Source: an uncultured Alphaproteobacteria bacterium (GTDB taxonomy: Bacteria; Pseudomonadota; Alphaproteobacteria; Bin95). Taken from it: DNA of 45,480 bases. The stretch is from the NCBI GenBank assembly GCA_937891825.1, contig CALAHN010000086.1, positions 1 to 45,480 of the forward strand, written 5' to 3'. The first letter of the stretch is position 1. Each line of letters begins with the position of its first letter. Both the position numbers and the translations under genes were made by a program. Below are positions 7,954 to 16,814 of the stretch, piece by piece. The notes beneath the pieces were generated by a model. The model was not told the origin of the DNA and did not search any database. It was given only the letters and a program-made list of their open reading frames with translations.

Positions 7954-9267
7954 TTACAGAATAAACTTCGACAAGTCGGCGTTCTTCGCCAGTTCGCCGA
8001 CGCGCGTGCGCACAAGCTCCGCGTCGATGATGACGGTTTCGCCCTTGCGGTCGGCGGCTTCGAAGCTGATGTCCTCCAGCAGGCGCTCCATCACCGTGTG
8101 CAGGCGCCGGGCGCCGATGTTCTCGACGCTGGCGTTGATCTCCGCCGCCAGATCGGCAAGCGCTTCGATCGCGGCCTCGTCGAACTCCAGCGTGACGCCT
8201 TCTGTCAGCAGCAGCGCCTTGTACTGCACCAGCAGCGATGCTTCCGGCTCCTTCAGGATGCGCAGGAAATCATCGCGGACAAGCGCTTTCAACTCGACGC
8301 GAATCGGCAGGCGGCCTTGCAGTTCCGGCAACAGGTCGGACGGTTTCGCGATATGGAACGCGCCCGAGGCGATGAACAGGATATGATCGGTTTTCACCGT
8401 GCCGTATTTCGTCGGCACGGTGGCGCCCTCGATCAGCGGCAGCAGATCGCGCTGCACGCCCTCGCGGGAGACGTCGGCGCCGCCCCGGTCGCCCTTGTTG
8501 GCGATCTTGTCGATCTCGTCCAGGAAGACAATGCCGTTCTCCTCGACCGCCGTGACGGCCTCGCGGGCGGCGGCGTCCTGATCGACCATCGCCTCAGCTT
8601 CCTCGCGGACCAGCGCCTCATAGCTTTCGCCGACGGTCATCCGGCGTTTGCGCATCGGCGGCTGGAACGCCTTGCCCAGCAGATCGCCGATGTTCATGAC
8701 GCCCATCTGCGCGCCGGGCATGCCGGGCATTTCGAAGGTCGGCATCTTCGGCCCGCCGGCGCCGTCGCGGAGTTCGACGTCGATCTCGCGGTCGTTCAGG
8801 AGGTTTTCGCGCAATTGCTTGCGGAAGGTCTGGCGCGTGGAATCCGCCGCCGTCTTGCCGCAAAGCGCGTCGAGCACCCGTTCCTCCGCCGCCAGCTCGG
8901 CCTTGGACTGAGCGGCGAGCCGCTGCTTTTCCTTGGCGGCATGCAGCGCGATCTCGACGAGGTCGCGGATGATGCTTTCGACGTCGCGGCCGACATAGCC
9001 GACTTCTGTGAACTTCGTCGCTTCCACCTTGATGAACGGCACTTGCGCCAGCTTGGCGAGGCGGCGCGCGATCTCGGTCTTGCCGACGCCGGTCGGCCCG
9101 ATCATCAGGATGTTCTTCGGCAGCACCTCGTCCTTGAGCGCGGGCGGCAATTGCTGGCGGCGCCAGCGGTTGCGGAGCGCGACAGCGACGGCGCGCTTGG
9201 CGTCCTTCTGGCCGATGATGTGCCGGTCCAGTTCGGAAACGATCTCGCGGGGGGAAAAACTGGTCAT
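7954..9267 (-). CDS. hslU: ATP-dependent protease ATPase subunit HslU
   Basis: A 437-residue Clp/HslU AAA+ ATPase. It begins [20 protein letters not shown], with Walker A GPTGVGKT, the GYVGRD pore loop, Walker B FLDEIDKI, the sensor/arginine region GRLPIRVEL and the C-terminal tail SKFIL that docks into HslV. The ATG at 9267 overlaps the hslV stop as ATGA, the usual coupling; a longer in-frame upstream extension is only antisense-like coding noise inside hslV. HslU unfolds substrates and threads them into the HslV peptidase in the cytoplasm. Length and motifs are normal for the family. Confidence 0.97.
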   Translation of the reverse strand: MTSFSPREIVSELDRHIIGQKDAKRAVAVALRNRWRRQQLPPALKDEVLPKNILMIGPTGVGKTEIARRLAKLAQVPFIKVEATKFTEVGYVGRDVESIIRDLVEIALHAAKEKQRLAAQSKAELAAEERVLDALCGKTAADSTRQTFRKQLRENLLNDREIDVELRDGAGGPKMPTFEMPGMPGAQMGVMNIGDLLGKAFQPPMRKRRMTVGESYEALVREEAEAMVDQDAAAREAVTAVEENGIVFLDEIDKIANKGDRGGADVSREGVQRDLLPLIEGATVPTKYGTVKTDHILFIASGAFHIAKPSDLLPELQGRLPIRVELKALVRDDFLRILKEPEASLLVQYKALLLTEGVTLEFDEAAIEALADLAAEINASVENIGARRLHTVMERLLEDISFEAADRKGETVIIDAELVRTRVGELAKNADLSKFIL

Positions 9268-9827
9268 CGGGCGGTCTCGGAGTCCAAGGATTCGAGGGTG
9301 ACGTTCGTGTTGGTATAGATACAGATGCCGGCGGCGATCTCCAGGCTGCGGCGGGCGATGGCCTCCGCGTCCATGTCCGGGAACGGCAGCAGCGCCCGGG
9401 CGGCGGCGAGGGCATAGGCCCCGCCTGAGCCGATGCCGATCAGCCCGTCGTCCGGCTCCAGCACGTCGCCGACGCCGGTCAGGGTCAGCGAGGTCCTGGC
9501 GTCGGCGACGGCCATCATCGCCTCCAGCCGGCGGAGATAGCGATCGGTCCGCCATTCCTTCGCCATTTCGACGGCGGCGCGGGCCAATTGGTCGGGATAT
9601 TGCTCCAGTTTGGCCTCAAGCCGTTCGAACAGGGCGAAGGCGTCGGCGGTGGCGCCGGCGAAGCCCGCGATCACATTGCCGCCCGCCAGCCGGCGCACTT
9701 TGCGCGCCGTGCCCTTGATCACCGTATTGCCGAGGCTGACCTGCCCGTCGCCCGCGATCGCGACCTTGCCGCCCTTGCGGACCGCGAGGATGGTCGTGCC
9801 ATGCCAGACTTGCGTTTGTTCCGTCAC
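9264..9827 (-). CDS. hslV: ATP-dependent protease proteolytic subunit HslV
   Basis: A 187-residue N-terminal-nucleophile peptidase. The mature enzyme starts at the Thr in [23 protein letters not shown], preceded by a short propeptide typical of alphaproteobacterial HslV (TEQTQVWHG). The GTG at 9827, with an AGG element a few bases upstream, gives the family-typical N-terminus. A longer ATG-initiated reading (from 9911) would add 28 non-conserved residues and is less likely. HslV forms a double hexamer capped by HslU. Expression is probably shared with hslU through the overlap. The divergent dcd gene lies about 170 bp upstream. Confidence 0.96.
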   Translation of the reverse strand: MTEQTQVWHGTTILAVRKGGKVAIAGDGQVSLGNTVIKGTARKVRRLAGGNVIAGFAGATADAFALFERLEAKLEQYPDQLARAAVEMAKEWRTDRYLRRLEAMMAVADARTSLTLTGVGDVLEPDDGLIGIGSGGAYALAAARALLPFPDMDAEAIARRSLEIAAGICIYTNTNVTLESLDSETAR

Positions 9828-9999
9828 CGATTGCCTGCTTTCTGTTGCGCGCCCGAACGGCGGCGTCCTGCCTTGAGGGCATGCATGTGGGATGGCGGGG
9901 GGCGAGGTCAAGGCGGCCGCGCGCGCCGCCGGTCCGACAGACTGGCGAAAGCCGCGGAATTCCTGTCTATTGCAGGTCCTCCGCCCCCGTAGCCGTCAG

Positions 10000-11151
10000 A
10001 TGTTTTCGCCCATGCGCCAAGCTGAATTCGAAGGGATCGCCGCCGACGCCGAAGCCGGAACCGGCGTTTGGCCGGCCCAGCGGATTCGCGCCATCGCCGA
10101 AATCGGCCGCATCCGGTCCGAAACCCCGCTCGACCCGGACCAGATCCAGCCCGCCAGCCTCGACCTCCGCCTGAGCGGGACGGCCTACAAGGTGCCTGCG
10201 AGCTTCCTGCCCGGCCGCCGCTTCACCATGGCCGAGCGGCTGGCGGATTGCGGGGCCGAACGGTTCGACATCGCCGATGGCGCCGTGTTCGAAACCGGCG
10301 GCATCTACATCGTGCGCCTGCAGGAAACGGTTGACTTGCGGCGGCGGGAATCGGCCTTCGCCAACCCGAAAAGCTCGACCGGGCGGCTGGATATCTTCGC
10401 CCGGGTCATTACCGACTACGGCATTCAGTTCGATACGGTCGAGGAAGGCTATACCGGCCCGCTCTGGCTGGAGATCGCGCCGCGCTCGTTCAACGTGCTG
10501 GCGCGGGCGGGTTCGCGCCTCGCGCAATTGCGCTTCCGCACCGGCGCGCCCAGCATCGGCAGCCGGGCCGTTCGGGAATTGAACGAAACCCACGGCATCA
10601 TCGCCGCCGAGGGCCTCTCGCCGATCATCCGCGACGGCGCCATCGCGCTTTCGGTCGATGTGGCGGGCGATCCGGACACCGGCCTGATCGGCTACAAATC
10701 GCTCTCGGTCGACACGCCGATCGACGTGGACGTGCGCGGCCAGTACGACCCGGCGGAGTTCTGGGAGAAGCTCTACCGTCCGGCCAGGAACGGCCTGATC
10801 CTGGAGCGCGACCATTTCCACATCCTCGCGACCAAGGAAACCGTCGCGATCCCGGAAGGCTACGCGGCCGACATGTTCGCCTACGATACGCTCGTCGGCG
10901 AGTTCCGGGTGCATTACGCGGGCTTCTTCGATCCCGGCTTCGGCTATGTCGACGGCAAGCGGGTGGGCGCCAAGATCGTGCTCGAGGTCCGCAGCCACGA
11001 GGTGCCGTTCATGGTCGACGACGGCCAGGTCGCGGGATTTGTGGCGGTCGAGCGCCTCTCCAGCCCGACCGACTTGCTCTACGGCGCCGGCGCCGGGTCC
11101 AACTATCAAAGCCAGGGGCTGGCGCTCTCGAAGCAGTTCAGGCGCGGCTGA
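10000..11151 (+). CDS. dcd: Two-domain dCTP deaminase (2'-deoxycytidine 5'-triphosphate deaminase)
   Basis: About 383 residues, twice the length of the E. coli-type Dcd. The N-terminal half has IQPASLDLRLSG, the signature KSSTGRLDIFARVITD and the catalytic-Glu strand LWLEIAPRSFNVLARAGSRLAQLRF. The C-terminal half repeats the fold with VGEFRVHYAGFFDPGFGY and VLEVRSHEVPFMVDDGQ. Tandem-domain Dcd proteins are common in Alphaproteobacteria and deaminate dCTP to dUTP for thymidylate synthesis. Start is ambiguous: ATG at 10000 (MFSPMRQ) or at 10012. The frame also extends upstream to 9892, but without conserved sequence. Its last 14 bases overlap the convergent aldo/keto reductase gene. Confidence 0.9.
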   Translation: MFSPMRQAEFEGIAADAEAGTGVWPAQRIRAIAEIGRIRSETPLDPDQIQPASLDLRLSGTAYKVPASFLPGRRFTMAERLADCGAERFDIADGAVFETGGIYIVRLQETVDLRRRESAFANPKSSTGRLDIFARVITDYGIQFDTVEEGYTGPLWLEIAPRSFNVLARAGSRLAQLRFRTGAPSIGSRAVRELNETHGIIAAEGLSPIIRDGAIALSVDVAGDPDTGLIGYKSLSVDTPIDVDVRGQYDPAEFWEKLYRPARNGLILERDHFHILATKETVAIPEGYAADMFAYDTLVGEFRVHYAGFFDPGFGYVDGKRVGAKIVLEVRSHEVPFMVDDGQVAGFVAVERLSSPTDLLYGAGAGSNYQSQGLALSKQFRRG

Positions 11152-12145
11152 CCCGCCCCTCGATCGGATAGCCCGGATCGTTGTAGCCCGGCGTCGAGGG
11201 ATGGCCGGCGGCGACGAGGTTGTCGCAGAAAGCTTCGTCCTCGGCGGTGAAGCTGTAGTCGAGGGCGCCCAGATAATCCTGCCATTGCGCCATGGTGCGC
11301 GGCCCGGCGACGATGCCGGTGATGAGGGCATTGTTCAGCACCCAGGCGGTCGCGAACTGGCCGGGGGTGACGCCGGCGGCCTCGGCGCGGGCTTTCATCG
11401 CCTGGGCGACGACGAGGGATTCGTCCCGCCATTCGGTCTCCAGCATGCGCTTGTCGCCGCGGGCGGCGCGGCTGCCCTCGGCGGGCGCGGCGCCGGGCGC
11501 GTATTTGCCGGAGAGGATGCCGCGCGCCATCGGGCTGTAGGGGACGACGCCAAGGCCGTAATAGGCGCAGGCCGGCAGGTGCTCGGTCTCCGGCATGCGG
11601 TTGACCAGGTTGTAGTAGGGCTGGCTGACGACCGGCCGGTCGATGCCGAGATCGTCCGCGATCCGGCAGATTTCCGCGACCCGCCAGGAGCGGTAATTCG
11701 AGACGCCGAAATAGCGGATCTTGCCCTGGCGCTGCAGGTCGGCGAGCGCCCGCACGGTTTCGGCCAGCGGCGTCGCGTGGTCTTCCTTATGCAGGTAGTA
11801 GATATCGATATAGTCGGTCCCGAGGCGCTTCAGGCTGCGCTCGCAGGCCTCGATCGTCCATTTCCGGGAGAGGCCGCCGCCGTTCGGGCCGTCGCCCGTC
11901 GGGTTGGCGAGCTTGGTCGCCAGGACCCAGGCGTCGCGCCGGTCGCGGATCGCGCGGCCGACGATGGCTTCCGACTTGCCGCCCGTATAGCCGTCGGCGC
12001 TGTCGATGAAGTTGACGCCGGCGTCCGCCGCCGCATCGACGATCGCCCTGGCGTCCGGCTCCGTCGTCGCGCCGCCGAACAGCATGGTTCCGAGGCAGAG
12101 CGGCGAGATATTCAGGCCGGATTTTCCGAGCGTGCGATACTGCAT
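11138..12145 (-). CDS. Aldo/keto reductase
   Basis: A 335-residue NADPH-dependent (beta/alpha)8-barrel oxidoreductase. It starts MQYRTLGKSGLNISPLCLGTM. The catalytic tetrad is complete: Asp48, Tyr53, Lys78 and His119 (FIDSADGY, LATK, YYLHKED). VSNYRSW and the cofactor region near IVAGPRTMAQW also fit. It is close to the YajO/AKR11-12 style of proteins with unknown natural substrate. It lies 14 bp downstream of the M19-type gene and is probably co-transcribed with it; its 3' end overlaps dcd convergently. Confidence 0.9.
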   Translation of the reverse strand: MQYRTLGKSGLNISPLCLGTMLFGGATTEPDARAIVDAAADAGVNFIDSADGYTGGKSEAIVGRAIRDRRDAWVLATKLANPTGDGPNGGGLSRKWTIEACERSLKRLGTDYIDIYYLHKEDHATPLAETVRALADLQRQGKIRYFGVSNYRSWRVAEICRIADDLGIDRPVVSQPYYNLVNRMPETEHLPACAYYGLGVVPYSPMARGILSGKYAPGAAPAEGSRAARGDKRMLETEWRDESLVVAQAMKARAEAAGVTPGQFATAWVLNNALITGIVAGPRTMAQWQDYLGALDYSFTAEDEAFCDNLVAAGHPSTPGYNDPGYPIEGRVSRA

Positions 12146-12159
12146 GGCAGCCTCCCCCG

Positions 12160-13179
12160 TCAGCCGCCCCAGATCTGCCCCAGCACCCGCCGGAAATTGC
12201 CGCCGAGATAGCCCCGGACCGCATCCTCCGGCCAGCCGCGCTCAAGCAGGGCGGCGGTGATGCCCGGCAGTCGGTCATGGCCGCCGAAACCTTCGATATA
12301 GCGCGCCGGGATATCGCGCCCGAATGTGGCCATGTAGCGCTCGATGCTTTCCCAGCGCCGTGGGGTCTCGCGCTCGAAGGCCATGCGCGGCAGGTCGCGG
12401 CCGGCGGCGAGGTCGGTGCCGAAGCCCACATGCTCGACGCCGACAAGCGCGACCAGATAGTCCAGATGGCGGAGGAAATCGTCGAGCGTCGGCTTCGCGG
12501 CCGCGTCGCCCGACCAGCACATCGGCCCATAGGTGCTGGCGCCGATCATCCCGCCCTTGGCCACGACCGCCTTGATCAGCGCGTCGGATTTGTTGCGCTC
12601 CAGGGGCGTGACCGCATGGGCGTTGGCGTGGGTCAAAAGGCAGGGCAGAGTCGAGCGCTCGACCGCTTCCATGGCCGTCCGTTCGCCGACATGGCTGAGG
12701 TCGATGGCGATGCGATGGGCGTTATAGGCGTCGACCGTCTGCCGGCCGAGCACGGAGAGCCCGCCGTCCTCTGGCTCCAGGCAGCCGTCGCCGATCATGT
12801 TGCGGTAATTGTAGGTCAGTTGCGAGATGCGCAGGCCAAGGCGATGGAAGAAGCCGATGCGCGTCACGTCCTCGTCCAGCGGGCGGGAGTTCTGCCAGCC
12901 CATGACGAGGCCGACCTTGCCCGCCGCCTTCGCGGCCTCGAAGTCGCCGGCCCGCTCGATCAGCAGCCAGGGACTGTCCGGCGCGCTCAACTTCGCGTGC
13001 CATCCCGCCATCTGGCGGCAGGCGGTCGCGAAGTCGGCTTCGAAATGGGCGACGGTCAGATTGACGGCGTCGATGCCGCCAGCGTTCAGCGTCGCCGTAT
13101 CGCCGTCGGAATGATAGACGAGGCCGTCCATGACGAACGCGGCGTCATGGAGCGCGCGGGCTTTACCGTCGACCATCAA
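12160..13179 (-). CDS. Peptidase family M19 (membrane dipeptidase-like) protein lacking the HxD motif
   Basis: A 339-residue renal-dipeptidase-type TIM barrel. The bridging-Glu region is present (YNYRNMIGDGCLEPEDGGLSVLG), as are the two later zinc histidines (IDLSHVG and LTHANAHAV) and a GFGTD segment. The first zinc motif, normally DGHxD, reads DGLVYHSD, so both the His and the Asp of HxD are missing. A recognised subgroup of M19 proteins, including some near pqq genes, shows the same change, so this need not mean inactivation; the metal site may hold one ion or a different one. Its start overlaps the MORN-protein stop by four bases (13176-13179). Confidence 0.87.
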   Translation of the reverse strand: MMVDGKARALHDAAFVMDGLVYHSDGDTATLNAGGIDAVNLTVAHFEADFATACRQMAGWHAKLSAPDSPWLLIERAGDFEAAKAAGKVGLVMGWQNSRPLDEDVTRIGFFHRLGLRISQLTYNYRNMIGDGCLEPEDGGLSVLGRQTVDAYNAHRIAIDLSHVGERTAMEAVERSTLPCLLTHANAHAVTPLERNKSDALIKAVVAKGGMIGASTYGPMCWSGDAAAKPTLDDFLRHLDYLVALVGVEHVGFGTDLAAGRDLPRMAFERETPRRWESIERYMATFGRDIPARYIEGFGGHDRLPGITAALLERGWPEDAVRGYLGGNFRRVLGQIWGG

Positions 13180-15407
13180 CTTGCCGGCTGCCCGTCGGCC
13201 CAGCGGCCGGAGCGCGTCTGGCCGTTGGCATAGGTCATCGTGCCGTCGCCGGTGATCCGGCCCGCCTGGAAATCGCCCTCGTAGCGCTGCCCGTCCGGCC
13301 AGACATAGACGCCGCGCCCATCGGGAACGCCGTCGACGAATGCGCCTTCATAGCGCTCGCCGCTCGGCAGGGTCAGCACGCCGCGTCCGGTGCGTCGGCC
13401 GTCCTGGAATTCGCCCTGATAGCGCTCGCCGTTCGCGGCGATGAAGGCGCCGGGTCCGACGATGACGCCATCATTGAAGCGGCCTTCGTAGCGCGAGCCC
13501 GATGGCCAGATGTACACCCCGTCGCCCGTGCGCTGGCCATTGGCGAAGTCGCCTTCGTAGATGGAGCCGTCGGGCCAGGCGAGCCGTCCCCGGCCGCTGA
13601 TCGCGTCGGCCTGGAACTGGCCTTCGTAGACCAGCCCGTCCGCCAGGGCCAGGCGACCGGAACCGTCCCGGAGGCCATCGCGGAAGCTGCCTTCATAGCG
13701 GGCGCCATCGGCATAGATCATCGACCCGGCGCCGTTCGGCTGGCCGTTCGTCACGTCCCCGACATAGCGCGCGCCGTCCTGGAAGACGATCTCCGTACCG
13801 GCGCCCTCGACCGACGCCGGTTGCGCAGGCGGCGGGGCGGCGTCGACCAGCGGCGGCGCGGGCATGAATGGCGGCGGCGCCAGCGGCGCTTGCTGACCGG
13901 GAGAATAATCCTGCGGCGCCGGCATCGCCGGGGCGTCGCCATAAGCTGCGGTCGGCGGCTGGTCCAGTGGCGGCGGCGCGCCGCCGAAGTCAGCGCTCGG
14001 CTGTTCGGGCGGCGGGAAGGCGTCAGGGGCCGGCGCCAGCGGCGGCGGGGCCAGCATGGGCGGCGCGGCCGCGGCCGCCGGCGCTTCAGGCGCTTCCGGC
14101 ACGGTCGGCTCCTGCGCCCGCGGCGCGGTCGCGAAACCGCCGATCGTGCCCTGACTGCCGGTCATGGCGCCGCTGAACGCCGGGCCGCCGAAGCGCGGTT
14201 GCTGCAGAGACTGCTGCGCGGCTTCGCGCCGGGCCTTGGCTTCCTCGGCCGCGGCTTCGATCCGGCCGCTCGTCGCAACCTGCCGGAGCGCCGGATTCGG
14301 GGCGGTTCGCGTCAGCTGGCGGTCTTCCTGCTTGCGCCGGGTTTCCTGCAGCTTGTTGGAGGCATAGATGCGCGCGCCGGGGCTGGTCGCAAAGATTTCG
14401 TCCAGGGGGCGCGGCTTCGGGCGGACGTCACGGCGGATTTCAAGCTCCGGATCGGCCGCACGGAACGGATTATTGGCGTTGATCGGGCCCTGGAGGCCCA
14501 GCCGGCGCAGCCCCTCCGCCGCTTGCATGGCTTCAGGCGCGGTCGGCCACAACTCGACGATCCGGCTGTATTGAATGGCGGCATAGTCCTGCCGGCCCAT
14601 CTGCTCATAGGCGACGCCCAGATAGCAGTGCGCCAGGTAATTCGATGGGTCGATATTCAAGCCGGCGGCGAACTGGTCCGCGGCCTGGGGCGCATCGCCT
14701 TGCAGCAAGGCGTCGTAGCCGGAACGGAACATGCCCTCGGCATCGCCGGACGGCATGCCAGCCGGCGCGGCGAGCATGGGGGCGAGCCCCGGGCTGGACA
14801 GGTTCGGGGCCGGCAGGTTGGGCGCGGACATGTTTGGAGGAGACATGCTCGGCGCGGGCATCGCAGGCGCGGCAGCCGCCGCGACCGGCATCGGCATGGA
14901 CGGGGCCGATGGCGCCATCGGCTCCAACCCCGGCGCGGGCGGCGGCGGCGCAAGCATCGGCGGCGCGTCGCCAGGCGGGGCGGGCGGGGGCGGATTGTAG
15001 GCCTGTTGGGCGGCATAGGGCGCGAGCGGAGCGGCCATGCCGCCAAGGCCGGCAAATTCGGAGCCGTCGCCGGCCGAGCGCGCCTCAACCAGCAGGCCAA
15101 GGGCGCTGGCGTCGTCCAGAATGGCGGCCACATCCTCCGGCTCGGCGATCGCGACTTCGCAGAAATCGACGCTCAGGCCGCGGGCGATTTCGTCGACGGG
15201 CGGTCGGTAATGGGTGAAGCTGGGGGGCAAGGACTGAACCGTCGGCGCGCAGGCGCGGGCGCCAGCGCCGTCCAATACGCGGGAAACCGCGTCAGGCGCG
15301 CCGATGATATAAAAATCGTCGAGCCCTTGACCGGCAATGGATTGCGCGTTCGCCGACGCAACGCCCACCAGGGCGGTCGTCATCGCCAACGCTGTCAGTC
15401 GCCACAT
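13176..15407 (-). CDS. Exported TPR, proline-rich and MORN-repeat protein
   Basis: 743 residues from the ATG at 15407, preceded by GGAGGG. Residues 1-21 form a signal peptide (MWRLTALAMTTALVGVASANA). Then follow a small N-terminal domain (about 22-120, four cysteines), an Ala/Pro/Met-rich linker (130-215), a TPR-like region (222-303), an Arg/Glu-rich coiled stretch (345-405), a second Pro-rich linker (440-535) and eight consecutive 23-residue MORN repeats from 545 to 728, plus a partial ninth. MORN repeats bind lipids or act as scaffolds. Export to the periplasm is predicted; function is unknown. The stop overlaps the M19-type gene start, suggesting coupled expression. Confidence 0.85.
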   Translation of the reverse strand: MWRLTALAMTTALVGVASANAQSIAGQGLDDFYIIGAPDAVSRVLDGAGARACAPTVQSLPPSFTHYRPPVDEIARGLSVDFCEVAIAEPEDVAAILDDASALGLLVEARSAGDGSEFAGLGGMAAPLAPYAAQQAYNPPPPAPPGDAPPMLAPPPPAPGLEPMAPSAPSMPMPVAAAAAPAMPAPSMSPPNMSAPNLPAPNLSSPGLAPMLAAPAGMPSGDAEGMFRSGYDALLQGDAPQAADQFAAGLNIDPSNYLAHCYLGVAYEQMGRQDYAAIQYSRIVELWPTAPEAMQAAEGLRRLGLQGPINANNPFRAADPELEIRRDVRPKPRPLDEIFATSPGARIYASNKLQETRRKQEDRQLTRTAPNPALRQVATSGRIEAAAEEAKARREAAQQSLQQPRFGGPAFSGAMTGSQGTIGGFATAPRAQEPTVPEAPEAPAAAAAPPMLAPPPLAPAPDAFPPPEQPSADFGGAPPPLDQPPTAAYGDAPAMPAPQDYSPGQQAPLAPPPFMPAPPLVDAAPPPAQPASVEGAGTEIVFQDGARYVGDVTNGQPNGAGSMIYADGARYEGSFRDGLRDGSGRLALADGLVYEGQFQADAISGRGRLAWPDGSIYEGDFANGQRTGDGVYIWPSGSRYEGRFNDGVIVGPGAFIAANGERYQGEFQDGRRTGRGVLTLPSGERYEGAFVDGVPDGRGVYVWPDGQRYEGDFQAGRITGDGTMTYANGQTRSGRWADGQPAS
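13179..13775 (-). repeat. Tandem MORN-repeat coding array, 69-bp unit
   Basis: Eight in-frame 69-bp units plus a partial ninth encode G-x-x-Y-x-G-x-F-x-x-G-x-x-x-G-x-G-x-x-x-x-x-D/S type MORN repeats at the C-terminus of the exported protein. Units are divergent at DNA level but invariant in length. Confidence 0.85.
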
Positions 15408-15621
15408 TCCTCTATCCCTCCACGCTTGCGCCGATCGCGCGCCGAGCGTTCCCCTCGCTGTCGCCAAACCCCAACCCAACGCAGTTTTACGCCATATCAT
15501 GAATTTTCGCGACGGCCTCTTAATACTCCATTGGGGAAACTCTGGCACCTCTTAAAGCACATATCGCTATGACAGGCCGGCCGACCATCCGCGCCGGACC
15601 ATTGATACCGGGAGGCTGCCC

Positions 15622-16116
15622 ATGACCGCAAATGCCGCTGCAATCGTCAGACCCTCTTTCAACAGGGCGCGCTCGAAAGTGACCCCGATGGCGGCGGGCG
15701 ACTTCAAGCGCCTTCTGGACATGGCGGACGCTTCCGCCGCGCGGCTGGGCGATGCTTATCAAGATACCGTCAGGCAATCCGCCGACCGCCTGGCTAAATT
15801 GGCCGGGATCGCCCGGCGCAACGAGGCCGATCGTGCGGCGGCGCTCGATGAGATTTCGGACATGGCGTTCGAACTGCGCGGCGAGGGCGGCTCGTTCGGC
15901 TTCGATGTGGTGAGCCAGGTCGCCGATTCCCTGTATCGAATGATGTCGGTTCCGTCGCGGGCGGCGTCGCCCCTGGTCATATCGGTGATCGAGATGCACG
16001 CGCTTGCCTTGAATTCCCTGCTCGCAGGCGGCGTCCGTTCCGCGACGGACGATGCTGTCGCGGCGCAAATCCTCGCTGCCCTCGCGGCGGCGAAGACAAA
16101 GGCCGAAGCCATCTGA
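15622..16116 (+). CDS. HPt-like protein without the phospho-accepting histidine
   Basis: A 164-residue, Ala-rich, helical, soluble protein. The segment EISDMAFELRGEGGSFGFDVVSQVADSLYRMM (split: EISDMAFELRG at 77-87, then EGGSFGFDVVSQVADSLYR) resembles the HPt signature H-D-x-K-G-x-G-G-S-F-G-Y found in many alphaproteobacterial HPt proteins. The phosphorylatable His position is occupied by Phe83 and the following Lys by Arg86. It therefore probably cannot relay phosphate, but may still bind a response regulator or kinase. The start at 15622 follows a GGGAGG element. It is divergent from the MORN gene and convergent with the SCO gene. Assignment rests on one motif only. Confidence 0.6.
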   Translation: MTANAAAIVRPSFNRARSKVTPMAAGDFKRLLDMADASAARLGDAYQDTVRQSADRLAKLAGIARRNEADRAAALDEISDMAFELRGEGGSFGFDVVSQVADSLYRMMSVPSRAASPLVISVIEMHALALNSLLAGGVRSATDDAVAAQILAALAAAKTKAEAI

Positions 16117-16147
16117 GCGCGCCATACGCTGATGCGATCCGCTTGCG

Positions 16148-16750
16148 CTAAAGCATCGCCTTGAGCGCGGCGGCGATGTCTTCCGGGGTAGCGCCGCGGG
16201 AAAAATGCCGGACATAGTCGCCCTTGGCGTCCATCACATAGACGTAAGAGCTATGGGACATCAGGTAGGGGCCGGCGCCGTCGCTCTCCACCTTGGCGAA
16301 ATAAACGCGATAGTTCCGCGCCACGGCCCGGATCTGCTCGAGGCTGCCGGTCAGTCCCTGCATCAGGGGATGGAAGTTCTGCACGTAGTCCCGCATCACG
16401 GTGGGCGTATCCCGTTCCGGGTCGATGGTGATGAACAGCGGCTGGAACCGAGCCGCGACTTCCGGCGCGAGCAGGTCGAGCGCATCCGCGACATTGGCGA
16501 GATCGACGGGGCAGACATCCGGGCAGTAGGTATAGCCGAAATAGACGATCATCGGCTTGCCGGCATAGTCGGCCGCGGTCACGGTCTTGCCGTCGCCGTT
16601 GACCAGGTCGAAGGGCCCGCCGATGGTCGGCTGGCCCAGCAAGCCGCCTTCTTCGGACGGCCCGCTGTCGATCACTTGAACCGCCAGGACAGCGATCCCG
16701 GCGGCAAGCGCCAGCAGCAGCCCGGCCAGGCCATAAATCGTCCAACGCAT
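16148..16750 (-). CDS. SCO1/SenC family copper chaperone or thiol reductase
   Basis: 200 residues from the ATG at 16750, preceded by GGAAGG; a longer upstream frame is not supported. An N-terminal membrane anchor (about 5-26) is followed by a thioredoxin-like periplasmic domain. The copper ligands are present: Cys76 and Cys80 in YCPDVCP and His166 in MSHSSYVYVMD. SCO proteins deliver copper to, or reduce cysteines of, the CuA centre of cytochrome c oxidase. No oxidase genes are adjacent in this window. Confidence 0.93.
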   Translation of the reverse strand: MRWTIYGLAGLLLALAAGIAVLAVQVIDSGPSEEGGLLGQPTIGGPFDLVNGDGKTVTAADYAGKPMIVYFGYTYCPDVCPVDLANVADALDLLAPEVAARFQPLFITIDPERDTPTVMRDYVQNFHPLMQGLTGSLEQIRAVARNYRVYFAKVESDGAGPYLMSHSSYVYVMDAKGDYVRHFSRGATPEDIAAALKAML

Positions 16751-16814
16751 GGGCTTTCCTTCCGTCGTCGTTGATCTTCGTTTAGCAGGTCCGCCCCAAG
16801 GCGGATAAGCTGAT

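Noticed and set aside
9268-9555. N-terminal extension of HslU by 96 residues
   Set aside because: It is a frame shadow inside hslV; HslU homology begins at [10 protein letters not shown] (9267), which overlaps the hslV stop as ATGA.
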